The notes under the pieces were generated by a model. That model worked only from the letters and a program-made list of their open reading frames with translations. It was not told the origin of the DNA and did not search any database. This document shows positions 26,183 through 34,872 of a stretch of 64,000 bases of DNA, one piece after another (position 1 is the first letter of the stretch; each line of letters starts with the position of its first letter). Position numbers and translations under genes: made by a program. This DNA comes from Streptomyces cyaneogriseus subsp. noncyanogenus (lineage in GTDB: Bacteria > Actinomycetota > Actinomycetes > Streptomycetales > Streptomycetaceae). Location: positions 2,418,001 to 2,482,000 of the forward strand of contig NZ_CP010849.1 in NCBI RefSeq assembly GCF_000931445.1, given 5' to 3'.

Positions 26183-26857
26183 ATGACCTCAGCACTTCCC
26201 CCGCTCCCCGCCGGTCCCGGTCCGGCCGATTCCGTCCTGGACCTCGCGCCCGTCGTACCCGTCGTCGTCCTCGACGACGCCGCCGATGCCGTCCCCCTCG
26301 CGCGGGCGCTGGTCGCCGGGGGGCTGCCCGCCATCGAGGTGACGCTGCGCACGCCGGCCGCGCTCGACGCGATCCGGGCGATCGCCGAGGGTGTTCCCGA
26401 GGCGGTGGTCGGCGCGGGCACGGTGATCACGCCGGATCAGGTGGCGGAGGCGGTGGCGGCCGGGGCGCGCTTCCTGGTCAGCCCGGGCTGGACGGACGGC
26501 CTGCTGGCGGCCATGCGGGCGTCGGGGGTGCCGTTCCTGCCGGGGGTGTCGACCACGTCGGAGGTGGTGGCGCTGCTGGAGCGCGGGGTGCGGGAGATGA
26601 AGTTCTTCCCGGCCGAGGCCGCGGGCGGCACGGCGTATCTGAGGTCGCTCGCCGGTCCGCTGCCGCAGGCCCGTTTCTGCCCGACCGGCGGCATCGGCCC
26701 GCACTCCGCGCCCGCGTACCTGGCGCTGCCCAATGTCGGCTGTGTGGGCGGAAGCTGGATGCTCCCGAAGGAGGCCGTGGCCGCCGGGGACTGGCAGCGC
26801 GTGGAGGCGCTGGCCCGTGCGGCGGCCGAACTCGGCGGGAGCGGCACGGCCCGCTGA
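26183..26857 (+). CDS. eda: Bifunctional 4-hydroxy-2-oxoglutarate / KDPG aldolase
   Basis: A 224-residue class I aldolase of the KDPG/KHG family that splits 2-keto-3-deoxy-6-phosphogluconate into pyruvate and glyceraldehyde 3-phosphate (Entner-Doudoroff or sugar-acid breakdown). The catalytic Glu is in AIEVTLRTPAA (about E52) and the Schiff-base Lys in REMKFFPAEAAGG (about K140). Phosphate-binding elements are CPTGGIGPHSAPAYLAL and CVGGSWM. No edd or sugar-acid kinase gene adjoins, so the pathway link is from family knowledge. The ATG is at 26183, just after a strong inverted repeat. A bidirectional hairpin overlaps the stop. Confidence 0.9.
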   Translation: MTSALPPLPAGPGPADSVLDLAPVVPVVVLDDAADAVPLARALVAGGLPAIEVTLRTPAALDAIRAIAEGVPEAVVGAGTVITPDQVAEAVAAGARFLVSPGWTDGLLAAMRASGVPFLPGVSTTSEVVALLERGVREMKFFPAEAAGGTAYLRSLAGPLPQARFCPTGGIGPHSAPAYLALPNVGCVGGSWMLPKEAVAAGDWQRVEALARAAAELGGSGTAR

Positions 26858-26892
26858 CCGCGCCCCCGCCGAGGGGTGCGGCGGGGGTCAGC
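26853..26892. terminator. Bidirectional terminator-like hairpin
   Basis: The stem CCCCCGCC (26863-26870) pairs with GGCGGGGG (26880-26887), with a 9-nt loop. GCTGACC on the left and GGTCAGC on the right extend the symmetry. It overlaps the stops of eda and of the RNase H/phosphatase gene, which converge here. Confidence 0.6.
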
Positions 26893-28360
26893 GCAGGTGT
26901 GAGGTGTCGTTGAACAGCCGGACGCTGGCGCCGCCGTCCGCGTAGTACGCCACCGCCGACAGCGAGGCCGCCGACAGCTCCATGCGGAACAGGGACTCCG
27001 GCGGGGCGCCCAGGGCGAGCCGTACGAGCGTCTTGATCGGCGTCACATGGGTCACCAGCAGGACGGTGCGGCCGGCGTGGGCCGCGACCAGCTTGTCCCG
27101 GGTGGCGGCGATGCGCTCGCCGGTGTGCGCGAAGCTCTCGCCGCCGCCGGTCGGGGCGGCGTCCGCGGAGGCCAGCCAGGCGTTCAGGTCGTCCGGGTAG
27201 CGCTCGCGCACCTCGGCGAAGGTGAGCCCCTCCCAGGCGCCGAAGTCGGTCTCGCGCAGGCCGTCCTCCACGGTGACGTCCAGCCCGAGGCGGGCGGCGA
27301 CGATCGCGGCGGTCTCCCGGGTGCGGGCCAGCGGCGAGGACACGATCGCCTGCACGGTGCCGCGCCGGGCGAGGGCCGCGGCGACCCGCTCGGCCTGCTC
27401 CCGGCCGGCCGCGGAGAGGGAGGGATCGCTGCCGCCGCTGCCGGAGAACCGCTTCTGCGGGGTCAGCGGGGTCTCACCGTGGCGCAGCAGGACGAAGGTG
27501 GCGGGGGCGCCCATGTCGGGGGGTCCCCAGCCGGGCGCGGCCACCGTCCGGGCGGCCCGCACGTCGGCCCGGGCGGCCCCGGAGCCGCCCGTCGTCCCGG
27601 ACGGGCGGACGGTGGGCCGGGGCGCGGCGGGGCTCGCGGGCCCGTCGGTCCGGGAATCGGCCGCGGGCCGGGCGCCGGACTCGGCCGGAGCCTCCGTTGC
27701 GGTCCGTCCGCCACCGGAGGCGGCCCGCGCGTCCGACTCGGCCGGTGTGCCGGTGGGGGGCGGGGGCGGCGCACCGGCCCCGGACTGCTCCCCGGCGCGC
27801 GCGGTGGCCGGACGGCCCTCCGCCAGGGCCGCGCGTACCCGTGCCGCGCCCGCCGCCGCGTCGCCCGGCGGGCCCGCCGGTTCGGGGGCCGCGGCGCGCG
27901 CGGCCGAGGCGTCCGGTCCGGCCGCCGGCTCCGGGGGCCGCCACCGCTCTCCCCGGCCGCCCGCGTCCATCGCCTCGTTGGCCAGCCGGTCCGCGTGCTT
28001 GTTGTTCTCCCGGGGGATCCACTCGTACGTCACCCGCCCGGGCGGGAAGATCCCCGCGGCCTCGGCGGCGAGCGGCTTCATGCCGGGGTGCTTGATCTTC
28101 CAGCGGCCGGACATCTGCTCGACGACCAGCTTGGAGTCCATCCGGACGTGGACGGAAGCCTCCGGGTCCAGCGCGCGGGCGGCGCGCAGACCGGCCAGCA
28201 GACCCCGGTACTCGGCGACGTTGTTGGTGGCGACACCGATGTACTCGGCCGCCTCGGCGAGGGTCTGCCCCGTCGCCGCGTCCCGCACCACCGCGCCGTA
28301 TCCCGCGGGCCCCGGGTTGCCCCGCGACCCGCCGTCGGCCTCGACGACGAACTCCCGCAC
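26888..28360 (-). CDS. Bifunctional RNase H / acid phosphatase
   Basis: A 490-residue fusion known from actinobacteria (e.g. M. tuberculosis Rv2228c and, as I recall, S. coelicolor SCO2299). Residues 1-135 are RNase HI, cutting RNA in RNA:DNA hybrids: acidic residues are in VEADGGSRGNPG, ATNNVAEYRGLL, VRMDSKLVVEQM and NKHADRLANEAM. A Pro/Ala/Gly-rich linker of about 150 residues follows, longer than usual. Residues from about 292 are a histidine phosphatase: FVLLRHGETPLTPQKRFSGS (RHG), and later LLVTHVTPIKTLV (second His). The phosphatase half resembles CobC alpha-ribazole phosphatase. The GTG start has GGAG 9 nt upstream, and the gene is 11 nt after the zinc-ribbon gene. Confidence 0.95.
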   Translation of the reverse strand: MREFVVEADGGSRGNPGPAGYGAVVRDAATGQTLAEAAEYIGVATNNVAEYRGLLAGLRAARALDPEASVHVRMDSKLVVEQMSGRWKIKHPGMKPLAAEAAGIFPPGRVTYEWIPRENNKHADRLANEAMDAGGRGERWRPPEPAAGPDASAARAAAPEPAGPPGDAAAGAARVRAALAEGRPATARAGEQSGAGAPPPPPTGTPAESDARAASGGGRTATEAPAESGARPAADSRTDGPASPAAPRPTVRPSGTTGGSGAARADVRAARTVAAPGWGPPDMGAPATFVLLRHGETPLTPQKRFSGSGGSDPSLSAAGREQAERVAAALARRGTVQAIVSSPLARTRETAAIVAARLGLDVTVEDGLRETDFGAWEGLTFAEVRERYPDDLNAWLASADAAPTGGGESFAHTGERIAATRDKLVAAHAGRTVLLVTHVTPIKTLVRLALGAPPESLFRMELSAASLSAVAYYADGGASVRLFNDTSHLR

Positions 28361-28371
28361 CGGACCGGCTC

Positions 28372-29115
28372 CTACAGGCCGGAGTCGGCCGTGCGCACCA
28401 GGATGCGGCGGCAGTTCTCGCAGCGCACCACGGTGTCGGAGGCCGCCTGGCGGACCTCGTTCAGCTCGGTGATGGCGAGCTCCTGGCGGCAGCCCTGGCA
28501 GGTGCGCTGGTACAGCCTGGCCGCGCCGATGCCGCCCTGCTGCGCGCGCAGCTTGTCGTACAGCTTGAGCAGGTCGGCGGGGATCGAGCCCGCGATGACC
28601 TCGCGCTCCTTGGTCACCGAGGCGGCCTCGCCGTCGATCTCCTCGAAGGCGGCGTCCCGGCGCCCGGTCGCGTCGTCGATCTTGGCCTGGACGGCGGCGA
28701 CCCGCTCGGTCAGCTCGGCGACCCGCTCCTGCGCGGACTCACGGCGCTCCATGACCTCCAGGACGACGTCCTCCAGGTCGCTCTGCCGCTTGGCGAGGGA
28801 GGTGATCTCGCGCTGGAGGTTCTCCAGGTCCTTCGGGGAGGAGACGGCGCCGGAGTCCAGGCGCTGCTGGTCGCGGGCGGCGCGCTTGCGCACCTGGTCC
28901 ACGTCCTGCTCGGCCTTGGTCTGCTCGCGGGCGCAGTCGCTCTCCTCGGTCTGCGCGGCCACCAGGAGGTCGCGCAACTGCGTGAGGTCCTTGGTCAGCG
29001 AGTCGATCTCGTCGTGCTCGGGCAGCGACTTCCGCTTGTGCGCGAGCTGCTGGAGGCGGACGTCGAGGGCCTGGACGTCGAGGAGTCGGATCTGGTCGGC
29101 GGACGCGGCGTTCAG
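28372..29115 (-). CDS. Zinc-ribbon coiled-coil protein (C4-type, CdsZ-like)
   Basis: A 247-residue protein. Residues 1-190 are a long charged coiled coil (LAHKRKSLPEHDEIDSLTKD, EQDVDQVRKRAARDQQRLD). The end has a C4 zinc ribbon with Cys pairs in RTCQGCRQEL and VRCENCRRIL. It is common in actinobacteria next to a Nif3-like gene and RNase H; its role is unproven and nucleic acid binding is a reasonable guess. No ATG, GTG or TTG lies in frame close to the N-terminus. CTG at 29115-29113, preceded by GGAG with a 7-nt gap, overlaps the Nif3 stop as CTGA and restores the expected start (LNAASADQIRLLDVQALD). I take CTG as the start. Confidence 0.88.
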   Translation of the reverse strand: MNAASADQIRLLDVQALDVRLQQLAHKRKSLPEHDEIDSLTKDLTQLRDLLVAAQTEESDCAREQTKAEQDVDQVRKRAARDQQRLDSGAVSSPKDLENLQREITSLAKRQSDLEDVVLEVMERRESAQERVAELTERVAAVQAKIDDATGRRDAAFEEIDGEAASVTKEREVIAGSIPADLLKLYDKLRAQQGGIGAARLYQRTCQGCRQELAITELNEVRQAASDTVVRCENCRRILVRTADSGL

Positions 29116-30008
29116 TTGGGGGCTCCAGGTGAATCGGCGGAGGGGGCGCCTGACGCGCTCCCCGGAAGGACGGGGGCGGACGCCGCGTGGGCGGTCCAGG
29201 GGTCGGTGACCGTCTTCGACACGTGGACGCGCAGGTCCCAGCCGTGCCGGTCGGAGATCTGGTCGAGCTGCGCCGCGGCCAGCTCGCACCAGGGCCACTC
29301 GGTGGCCCAGTGCGCGGCGTCGAGCAGCGCGAGGGGGCGGTGGGCGTGGTCCGCCATGAACTCGGAGGCGGGGTGGTGGCGCAGGTCCGCGGTGAGGAAG
29401 GCGTCGACGCCGGCGGCCCGGACGTGGTCGAAGAGGCTGTCGCCGGAGCCGCCGCTGACGGCGACCGTGCGGACGACCGCCTCGGGGTCGCCGGCGACCC
29501 GGATGCCCTGGGCGGTGGCGGGCAGGCGCTCGGCGGCGCGGGCGGCGAACTCGCGGACGGTCAGCGGGTGGTCCAGTTCGCAGACACGGCCCAGGCCCCG
29601 CCGCCCCTCGGGGTCGGCGGCGTCCGGCACCAGGGGCCCGGTGACGCGCAGGTCCAGGGCGCCGGCCAGCGCGTCGGAGACGCCCGGGTCGGCGGTGTCG
29701 GCGTTGGTGTGGGCGACGTGCAGCGCGATGTCGTTCTTGATCAGCGTGTGCACCACACGGCCCTTGAAGGTGGAGGCCGCGACCGTCGTCGTACCCCGCA
29801 GATAGAGCGGGTGGTGGGTGACGAGGAGGTCGGCGCCCAGCTGCACCGCCTCGTCGGCGATCTCCTGGACCGGGTCGACGGCGAACAGGACGCGCGTCAC
29901 TTCCTGGCCGGGGTCGCCCACGACGGTGCCGACCGCGTCCCAGGACTCGGCCCGCTCGGCGGGCCACAGGCTCTCCAGCGCGGCGATGACTTCTGACAGA
30001 CGGGGCAC
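29112..30008 (-). CDS. Nif3-like dinuclear metal center protein
   Basis: A 298-residue member of the NIF3/YbgI family, which forms hexameric toroids with two metals per subunit. Ligands are visible in LLVTHHPLYLRG (two His) and IALHVAHTNADTADPGV (His, Asp), and near the C-terminus in LLDAAHWATEWPWCELA (His, Glu). The biochemical role is uncertain; some homologues are linked to GTP cyclohydrolase-like activity or DNA repair. The GTG at 30008 has TAGCCT 7 nt upstream and no ribosome site, as in leaderless genes. It heads the operon Nif3 / zinc-ribbon / RNase H-phosphatase. Confidence 0.88.
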   Translation of the reverse strand: MPRLSEVIAALESLWPAERAESWDAVGTVVGDPGQEVTRVLFAVDPVQEIADEAVQLGADLLVTHHPLYLRGTTTVAASTFKGRVVHTLIKNDIALHVAHTNADTADPGVSDALAGALDLRVTGPLVPDAADPEGRRGLGRVCELDHPLTVREFAARAAERLPATAQGIRVAGDPEAVVRTVAVSGGSGDSLFDHVRAAGVDAFLTADLRHHPASEFMADHAHRPLALLDAAHWATEWPWCELAAAQLDQISDRHGWDLRVHVSKTVTDPWTAHAASAPVLPGSASGAPSADSPGAPN

Positions 30009-30015
30009 GGGAGCA

Positions 30016-30021
30016 AGGCTA
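30016..30021 (-). promoter_or_regulatory. -10 box of a probable leaderless operon promoter
   Basis: On the minus strand TAGCCT is followed by exactly 7 nt and the GTG of the Nif3-like gene at 30008. The same spacing is seen at map (7325) and the amidase (37944). Confidence 0.55.
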
Positions 30022-30194
30022 CCTGCCTGTTCTGCGCCGTTGTACCGGTACCGGCGGGCCGGGACGGCGCAGCACAGCCGTCCTCGGCTCCTCAGGCGAA
30101 CCACCGCCGGGCCACCCATATGTGTGAAGCGGACGACGGCCGCCGTCACACCCGAGCGTGCGAAACTAGCTTCGTCACAGGAGGTGACCGAACG

Positions 30195-32051
30195 ATGACG
30201 GTCTGTGCCATCGAGACGTCGGCGGAGCTTGAGGACGACACGGCGCCACAGGCGGACTGTGCTCTGACCGCCGACGGTGCCTACGCCGCCCGCCTCGCCC
30301 TGAGCGGCGGCTGCTGGTACCCGGAGCGCTGGACGCTGGACGGGCCGGAGCCGTACGCGGTGCCGCTGCCCGCCCACCAGCCGGAGGAGCCCGGCACCGA
30401 GGTGCAGCCGATGGGCGACGGCCGGGTCCTGGTCCACCGGGTGGCGGCCGGGCGGCATGTCTTCGCGCTGCTGTACCCGACCGGGCCCGGCACCGGGGAG
30501 CTGCCGCTCGGCGCCGTGGTGTGCCCCGAGGGCATCCGGCTGCGGCTGCTGCCGCCGGCCCCGGGCGGCGCGCGGGCCTACGCCCTGGCCACCGGCCGGC
30601 ACACGACGGCGGTGTGGCTGGTGGCGGGCGGCCCCTTCGGGCCGGAGAAGCTCGCCGAGATCCCCGGGCGCTGCACGGGCGGCAGGTGGCTGGACCGTAC
30701 CGAGCGGATGCTGGCCCTGGACCGGCGGTCGGGCGGGTGCACCAAGTCGGTCGTGGTGGACCTGGCGCGCGGCGGCGAGGTCTCGCCGCTGCTGCAGATC
30801 ACCCCCGACAGCGACGACCGGGTCCTGCTGGCCGACCCGGACAGCGGGCTGCTGCTGGTGCGCTCCGACGCGCCCTCGCCCGGGCAGCCCCGGCTGGGGT
30901 GGGGGGTGCTGGGCAGCACCCTGCCGGTCCGCTTCCCGGAGTGCCTCCGGCTGCCGGACTGCGTGGTCACGCCCTTCGCGATCCAGCCCGGGCAGGCGCT
31001 GACGCCGGAGAGCTGCGCGGTGGCGCTGCGCGTCGACGGCCGGTTCGGCAGCTGGGTCGGGGTCTGGCGGCCCGCCGACCGGCGGATGCACCACCTTCCG
31101 GCACCCGAGGGGTGGCTGGCGGGCGCCGGTGCGTGGACGCCGGACGGGACGCTGTGCCTGCCGTACGCCACGGCCGCGGTGCCGTGCGGCCTGGCGCGTC
31201 CGGCGGTTCCCGCGCCCCGGGCGGACCTGCCCGGCAAGGCGGACCGGGAAGCGGGCCCGTCCCGGCCCGCGGCCCCCGGCACCGGTGCGGCGGGCCGGGC
31301 CGGCGCGGACCGGACCGGCCCCGGAGGGCCGGCCGCGGACGCCGGGCGGGACGGCAGTCCAGGACGGGACGGATCTTCCGCCCGGGACGGGCATCCGGGC
31401 CAGGAGGGCCATCCGGGCCGGGACGGCGGTCCGGGCCGGGACGGCGGTCCGGGCCGGGACCCGAACGCGGGGTGGGAAAGGCACGCTGCCTGGGACGGGA
31501 ACGCGGCGGCACGGGAAGGGAACGCGGCGCGAGACGGTGAAGTGGGCCCGGGCGAACCGGTCCGGGGCGGCACGCGGTCGCCGTCGGCCCGGGGGGCGTG
31601 GCCGCCCGTGCCCGGCTCGGGCGGGGACGCAGCACCGGGCGGGGGCCGGGAGGCCGCACCGGGCGGGGGCGTCCCGCCGGCCGGATTCGCGCGGCCGACA
31701 CCGCCCGGATACGTGAAGACGGCGCCCGGCGGACCCACCACGGGCGCACCCGGCACCGCGGGCGCGCGGCCCGCGCCGGCGGCGCACCCGCAGGCGGTCC
31801 CGGACGGGTTCGCGCGGCAGCCCGCGCCGACCGGGTACGCGACAGCCGCACCCGGCGGACACCCGGCCGCCGGAGCCTGCGCGGGCGTCCGGCCGGCGCC
31901 CACCGTGTTCGCGCGCGTCGCGCCGGCCGGCTTCGGGGACGTGGCGCCCGACGCGTTCACGGAGGCGGACCCCGGGCTTCCGATAGGGGTCGCGGGAGCG
32001 CGCCCGGTGCCGCTGCAACAGGCCCCGTTGGGGCGGCTTGTAACGAACTAG
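30195..32051 (+). CDS. Large hypothetical protein with beta-strand N-half and collagen-like C-half
   Basis: A 618-residue protein without recognised catalytic motifs. Residues 1-340 show repeated strand patterns (DGAYAARLALSGGCWYPERW, RVLVHRVAAGRHVFALLYP, GSWVGVWRPADRRMHHLPAP) that suggest a beta-propeller-like domain. From about 345 it is Pro/Gly/Ala/Asp-rich and disordered, including Gly-X-Y runs such as GRDGGPGRDGGPGRD at about 384-422. It ends with RPVPLQQAPLGRLVTN, which looks like a conserved tail. A strong ribosome site GGAGGTGA lies 7 nt before the ATG. There is no signal peptide. It is divergent from the Nif3 operon. The function is unknown. Confidence 0.85.
   Translation: MTVCAIETSAELEDDTAPQADCALTADGAYAARLALSGGCWYPERWTLDGPEPYAVPLPAHQPEEPGTEVQPMGDGRVLVHRVAAGRHVFALLYPTGPGTGELPLGAVVCPEGIRLRLLPPAPGGARAYALATGRHTTAVWLVAGGPFGPEKLAEIPGRCTGGRWLDRTERMLALDRRSGGCTKSVVVDLARGGEVSPLLQITPDSDDRVLLADPDSGLLLVRSDAPSPGQPRLGWGVLGSTLPVRFPECLRLPDCVVTPFAIQPGQALTPESCAVALRVDGRFGSWVGVWRPADRRMHHLPAPEGWLAGAGAWTPDGTLCLPYATAAVPCGLARPAVPAPRADLPGKADREAGPSRPAAPGTGAAGRAGADRTGPGGPAADAGRDGSPGRDGSSARDGHPGQEGHPGRDGGPGRDGGPGRDPNAGWERHAAWDGNAAAREGNAARDGEVGPGEPVRGGTRSPSARGAWPPVPGSGGDAAPGGGREAAPGGGVPPAGFARPTPPGYVKTAPGGPTTGAPGTAGARPAPAAHPQAVPDGFARQPAPTGYATAAPGGHPAAGACAGVRPAPTVFARVAPAGFGDVAPDAFTEADPGLPIGVAGARPVPLQQAPLGRLVTN
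31344..31462 (+). repeat. In-frame repeats coding for collagen-like Gly-X-Y
   Basis: An 18-nt unit close to GGCCGGGACGGCGGTCCG (GRDGGP) recurs with variation, perfect for two adjacent copies near 31430-31460. The repeats keep the reading frame of the surrounding gene. Confidence 0.7.
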
Positions 32052-32149
32052 TGCCGGTTGGCGCGGCCGTCTGGATTCGGGCGGAGGTGTGCCGGTTACA
32101 CTCGCCCGGCCGTAGGAAAGATCATGTTTGACGGGGTGAGTTCCTTCCG

Positions 32150-32317
32150 ATGAGCGACGCCAGCACGAACCAGTCGACGAGGGCCGACGGTGCCGACGTT
32201 CAGGAGATCGCCGCCGGCCGTGGCCGGCACCGTGGACCGGTCTCCAGTCAGGACCGTGAGACGGCCCCGCGGGGCCGTCACCGCAAGCCGTCCCAGGAGG
32301 CCGGCACGGCGGCCTGA
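32150..32317 (+). CDS. Small hydrophilic conserved protein
   Basis: A 55-residue protein MSDASTNQSTRADGADVQEI with an Arg/His-rich end containing GRHRGPVSSQDRETAPRGRH. Near repeats RGRHRGP and RGRHRKP suggest a nucleic-acid or membrane-surface-binding tail. I recall similar small proteins in other Streptomyces but no function. It has an ATG at 32150, GGGGTGAG about 10 nt upstream, and a 21-bp terminator shortly after its stop, which support an expressed gene. It is too short to appear among longer open frames. Confidence 0.7.
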   Translation: MSDASTNQSTRADGADVQEIAAGRGRHRGPVSSQDRETAPRGRHRKPSQEAGTAA

Positions 32318-32333
32318 GGGCCGCCGGGGACAC

Positions 32334-32383
32334 ACGGCAGCGGCCCCGCCCGTCACTCTCGACGGGCGGGGCCGCTGCCGTTT
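32334..32383. terminator. Very strong hairpin terminator
   Basis: A perfect 21-bp stem: 32334-32354 pairs with 32361-32381 around the loop ACTCTC. The left arm begins ACGGCAGCGGCCCC and the right arm ends GCCGCTGCCGT. TTTCG follows on the plus strand. It sits between the small gene and the converging MaoC gene. Confidence 0.85.
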
Positions 32384-32401
32384 CGCCCGGGCACCGGGCC
32401 G

Positions 32402-33259
32402 TCAGTCGTGCTCGACGACGGTGTCGGCGAGGACCGGGGCGTCGTCCCGTTCGACGGCGGTCACCGCCAGCCGGATCCGTCCCTCCCGCCGCCACATGCG
32501 CACCCGCAGCGTCTCCCCCGGGTACACGACCCCGGCGAATCGGGTGGTGTACGACCGGACACGGCCGACGTCCGCGTCCAGCACCGTGTCGACGGCCGCC
32601 TTCAGCGCCATGCCGTAGGTGCACAGCCCGTGCAGCACGGGCCGGGCGAACCCGGCGCGGGCGGCGAAGTCCGGGTCGGCGTGGAGCGGGTTGCGGTCGC
32701 CGGTGAGGCGGTACAGCAGGGCCTGGTCCTCGCGGACGGGCCGCTCCACGACCTCGTCGGGCGCACCGGCGGGCGGGGGGAGACGGCCGGACGGCCCGCG
32801 GTCGCCGCCCCAGCCGCCTTCCCCGCGTACATGGATGTGCGCCTCCTCGGTCCACAGCGGGCCGTCGCCGTCGGCGGCCTCCGTGCGCAGCACCAGCAGG
32901 GCCGCCGTGCCCTTGTCGTGGACGGCGGTGACCCGGGAGACGGCGGTCGCGGCACCGCGGACCGGGATCGGGCGGTGCACCGTGAGCGACTGCCCGGCGT
33001 GCAGCACGCGGGCCAGGTCCACCTCGACGCCCGGCACGGACAGTCCCCGGATCACGCCGGGCGGGCCGCCGCCGGCCACGGCGGCGAAGGACGGCAGGAC
33101 GTGCAGCCGGGACTCCAGGGTGTAGCGCAGCTCGCGGGGGTCGGTGGCGGGCGCCCCGGCGCCGATGGCCAGGTGGTAGAGCTGCACGTCATCGGGGCCC
33201 CAGGCGATCCGCCCGGAGGTGGGGGCCGCGGCGAGCGCCGTGGCTGCGTCGACGGGCAT
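32402..33259 (-). CDS. MaoC-type enoyl-CoA hydratase
   Basis: A 285-residue double hot-dog protein of the hydratase-2/MaoC family. The catalytic motif is in the second half: YRLTGDRNPLHADPDFAARA with Asp and His of the D-x-N-P-x-H pattern, followed by GFARPVLHGLCTYGMAL. The first half is a degenerate hot dog (LHVLPSFAAVAGGGPPGVIR). Enzymes of this type hydrate trans-2-enoyl-CoA or act as peroxisomal-like 2-enoyl hydratases in fatty acid or steroid breakdown. It has an ATG start and no fatty-acid genes next to it. It converges with the small hydrophilic gene across a strong terminator. Confidence 0.9.
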   Translation of the reverse strand: MPVDAATALAAAPTSGRIAWGPDDVQLYHLAIGAGAPATDPRELRYTLESRLHVLPSFAAVAGGGPPGVIRGLSVPGVEVDLARVLHAGQSLTVHRPIPVRGAATAVSRVTAVHDKGTAALLVLRTEAADGDGPLWTEEAHIHVRGEGGWGGDRGPSGRLPPPAGAPDEVVERPVREDQALLYRLTGDRNPLHADPDFAARAGFARPVLHGLCTYGMALKAAVDTVLDADVGRVRSYTTRFAGVVYPGETLRVRMWRREGRIRLAVTAVERDDAPVLADTVVEHD

Positions 33260-33420
33260 GGGCCTCCTCGGGCCGGCGGTCGGCGGTCGGCGGGGCCGGG
33301 GGGCGTGTCCGCTCCCCGGCTACGGCCCCCTGTATACGCCATGCGCCGTACGCACGCCGTATACGCCCTACGCCCCGCGCCCGCCACGGCGCGAGCCGCG
33401 CGGCGGGATGCCCGGCCGCC

Positions 33421-34872
33421 TCACGCCGAACCGCTCTCGCCCGCGTTCGCGGCGGTGCGCCGGGGCAGCCAGAGCCACATCAGCAGCGCCCCGGCGACCA
33501 GTACTCCCGCCCCGGTACGGAACGCCAGCGCGTATCCCTGGGTGAGCGCCTGCGGTGTGTCGCTGCCCGCCGACCGCGAGGCCGCCACCGTCGACAGGAC
33601 CGCGAGCCCGAGCGAGCCGCCCATCGTGCGGGAGGTGTTGACCAGGCCCGACACCAGTCCGGCCTCCCCGGGCGCCGCTCCGGAGGTGGCCAGGGCGGCC
33701 AGCGGGGTCGCGGCGAGCCCCGCGCCGAGCATCATGAGGATGCCGGGGAACATGATCGAGGTCAGGTAGGCCCCGTCCGCGCTCATCGCCGACTGCCAGC
33801 CGAAGCCGACCGCCGCGACCAGCGTCCCCAGCGCCGCCAGGTTCCGCTCCCCGGTCACCGGCATGAAGCGAGGCCCTAGCTTGGAGCCCAGTACGACGGC
33901 CAGGGAGCTCGGCACCAGGGCGAACCCGGCCTCCAGGGGGCTGTAGCCCAGCACGTTCTGCGCGTACAGGGTCATGAAGTACCACATGGAGAACATGGCC
34001 GAGCCGCACAGGAACATCGCCGCGTTCGCCGAGGCCACCGCGCGCACCCGCAGCAGCCCGAGCGGCATCAGCGGCGCCGCCGTGCGCGCCTCGACGGCGA
34101 GGAACAGACCGATGAGGGCGAGGCCGGCCGCCAGCGGCAGCAGCGCGGCGGCGGCCGTCCACCCCCGCGCCTCGGTCTGCGAGATGCCGTACGCCAGGGT
34201 CGCCAGGCCCGCCGTCACCAGCAGCGCGCCGGGCAGGTCCAGCCGCCGCCCGTCGCCCGCGCGGCTCTCCGGGAGCCGGAGCAGGGAGCCGAGCAGCACC
34301 ACCGCGCCCACCGGCACGTTGATCAGCAGCACCCAGCGCCACGACAGCCCGTCCACCAGCGCCCCGCCGACCAGTCCGCCGGCGGCGCCGCCGCCCGCGC
34401 CAACCGCGGTCCAGGTCGCGATGGCCCGCGCCCGGGCGGGGCCTTCGGGCACGGCCGCGGTGAGGATCGTCAGCGTCGAGGGGGCCAGCACGGCGGCGCC
34501 GAGCCCCTGCACCGCGCGGGCCGCCAGCAACTGCCAGCCCTCCTGGGCCAGCCCGCCGCCGAGCGAGGCCAGCGTGAACAGCCCGAGCCCGGCCAGGAAC
34601 ATCCGCTTGCGGCCGTACAGGTCGCCGGCCCGGCCGCCGAACAGCATGAACCCGGCGAAGGCGATGGCGTAGGCGTTCACCACCCATTGCAGTCCCGGGC
34701 CGCTCAGTCCGAGGTCGGTCCGCATCGACGGCAGGGCGACGTTGACGACCGAGACGTCGAGGACGACGAGGAACTGCCCGGCGCAGGCGAGCGTCACGAC
34801 CAGCCAGGTGGGCGGCGCGCCGCGGCGGGATATGCGGGCGGTGGTGTCGGCGGTTTCCAGCATGGGGGTCAT
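33421..34872 (-). CDS. DHA2-type MFS drug transporter
   Basis: A 483-residue major facilitator with 14 predicted helices (EmrB/QacA type). The first helix LACAGQFLVVLDVSVVNVAL carries the family motif LDxxVVNVALP. Motif A is GGRAGDLYGRKRMFLAGL, and motif C is in WRWVLLINVPVGAVVLLG. It exports drugs or metabolites using the proton gradient. The ATG at 34872 lacks a well-placed ribosome site; AAGGAG lies 18 nt upstream. It is divergent from another MFS gene across a 400-bp gap with a pyrimidine-rich tract. Confidence 0.9.
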   Translation of the reverse strand: MTPMLETADTTARISRRGAPPTWLVVTLACAGQFLVVLDVSVVNVALPSMRTDLGLSGPGLQWVVNAYAIAFAGFMLFGGRAGDLYGRKRMFLAGLGLFTLASLGGGLAQEGWQLLAARAVQGLGAAVLAPSTLTILTAAVPEGPARARAIATWTAVGAGGGAAGGLVGGALVDGLSWRWVLLINVPVGAVVLLGSLLRLPESRAGDGRRLDLPGALLVTAGLATLAYGISQTEARGWTAAAALLPLAAGLALIGLFLAVEARTAAPLMPLGLLRVRAVASANAAMFLCGSAMFSMWYFMTLYAQNVLGYSPLEAGFALVPSSLAVVLGSKLGPRFMPVTGERNLAALGTLVAAVGFGWQSAMSADGAYLTSIMFPGILMMLGAGLAATPLAALATSGAAPGEAGLVSGLVNTSRTMGGSLGLAVLSTVAASRSAGSDTPQALTQGYALAFRTGAGVLVAGALLMWLWLPRRTAANAGESGSA

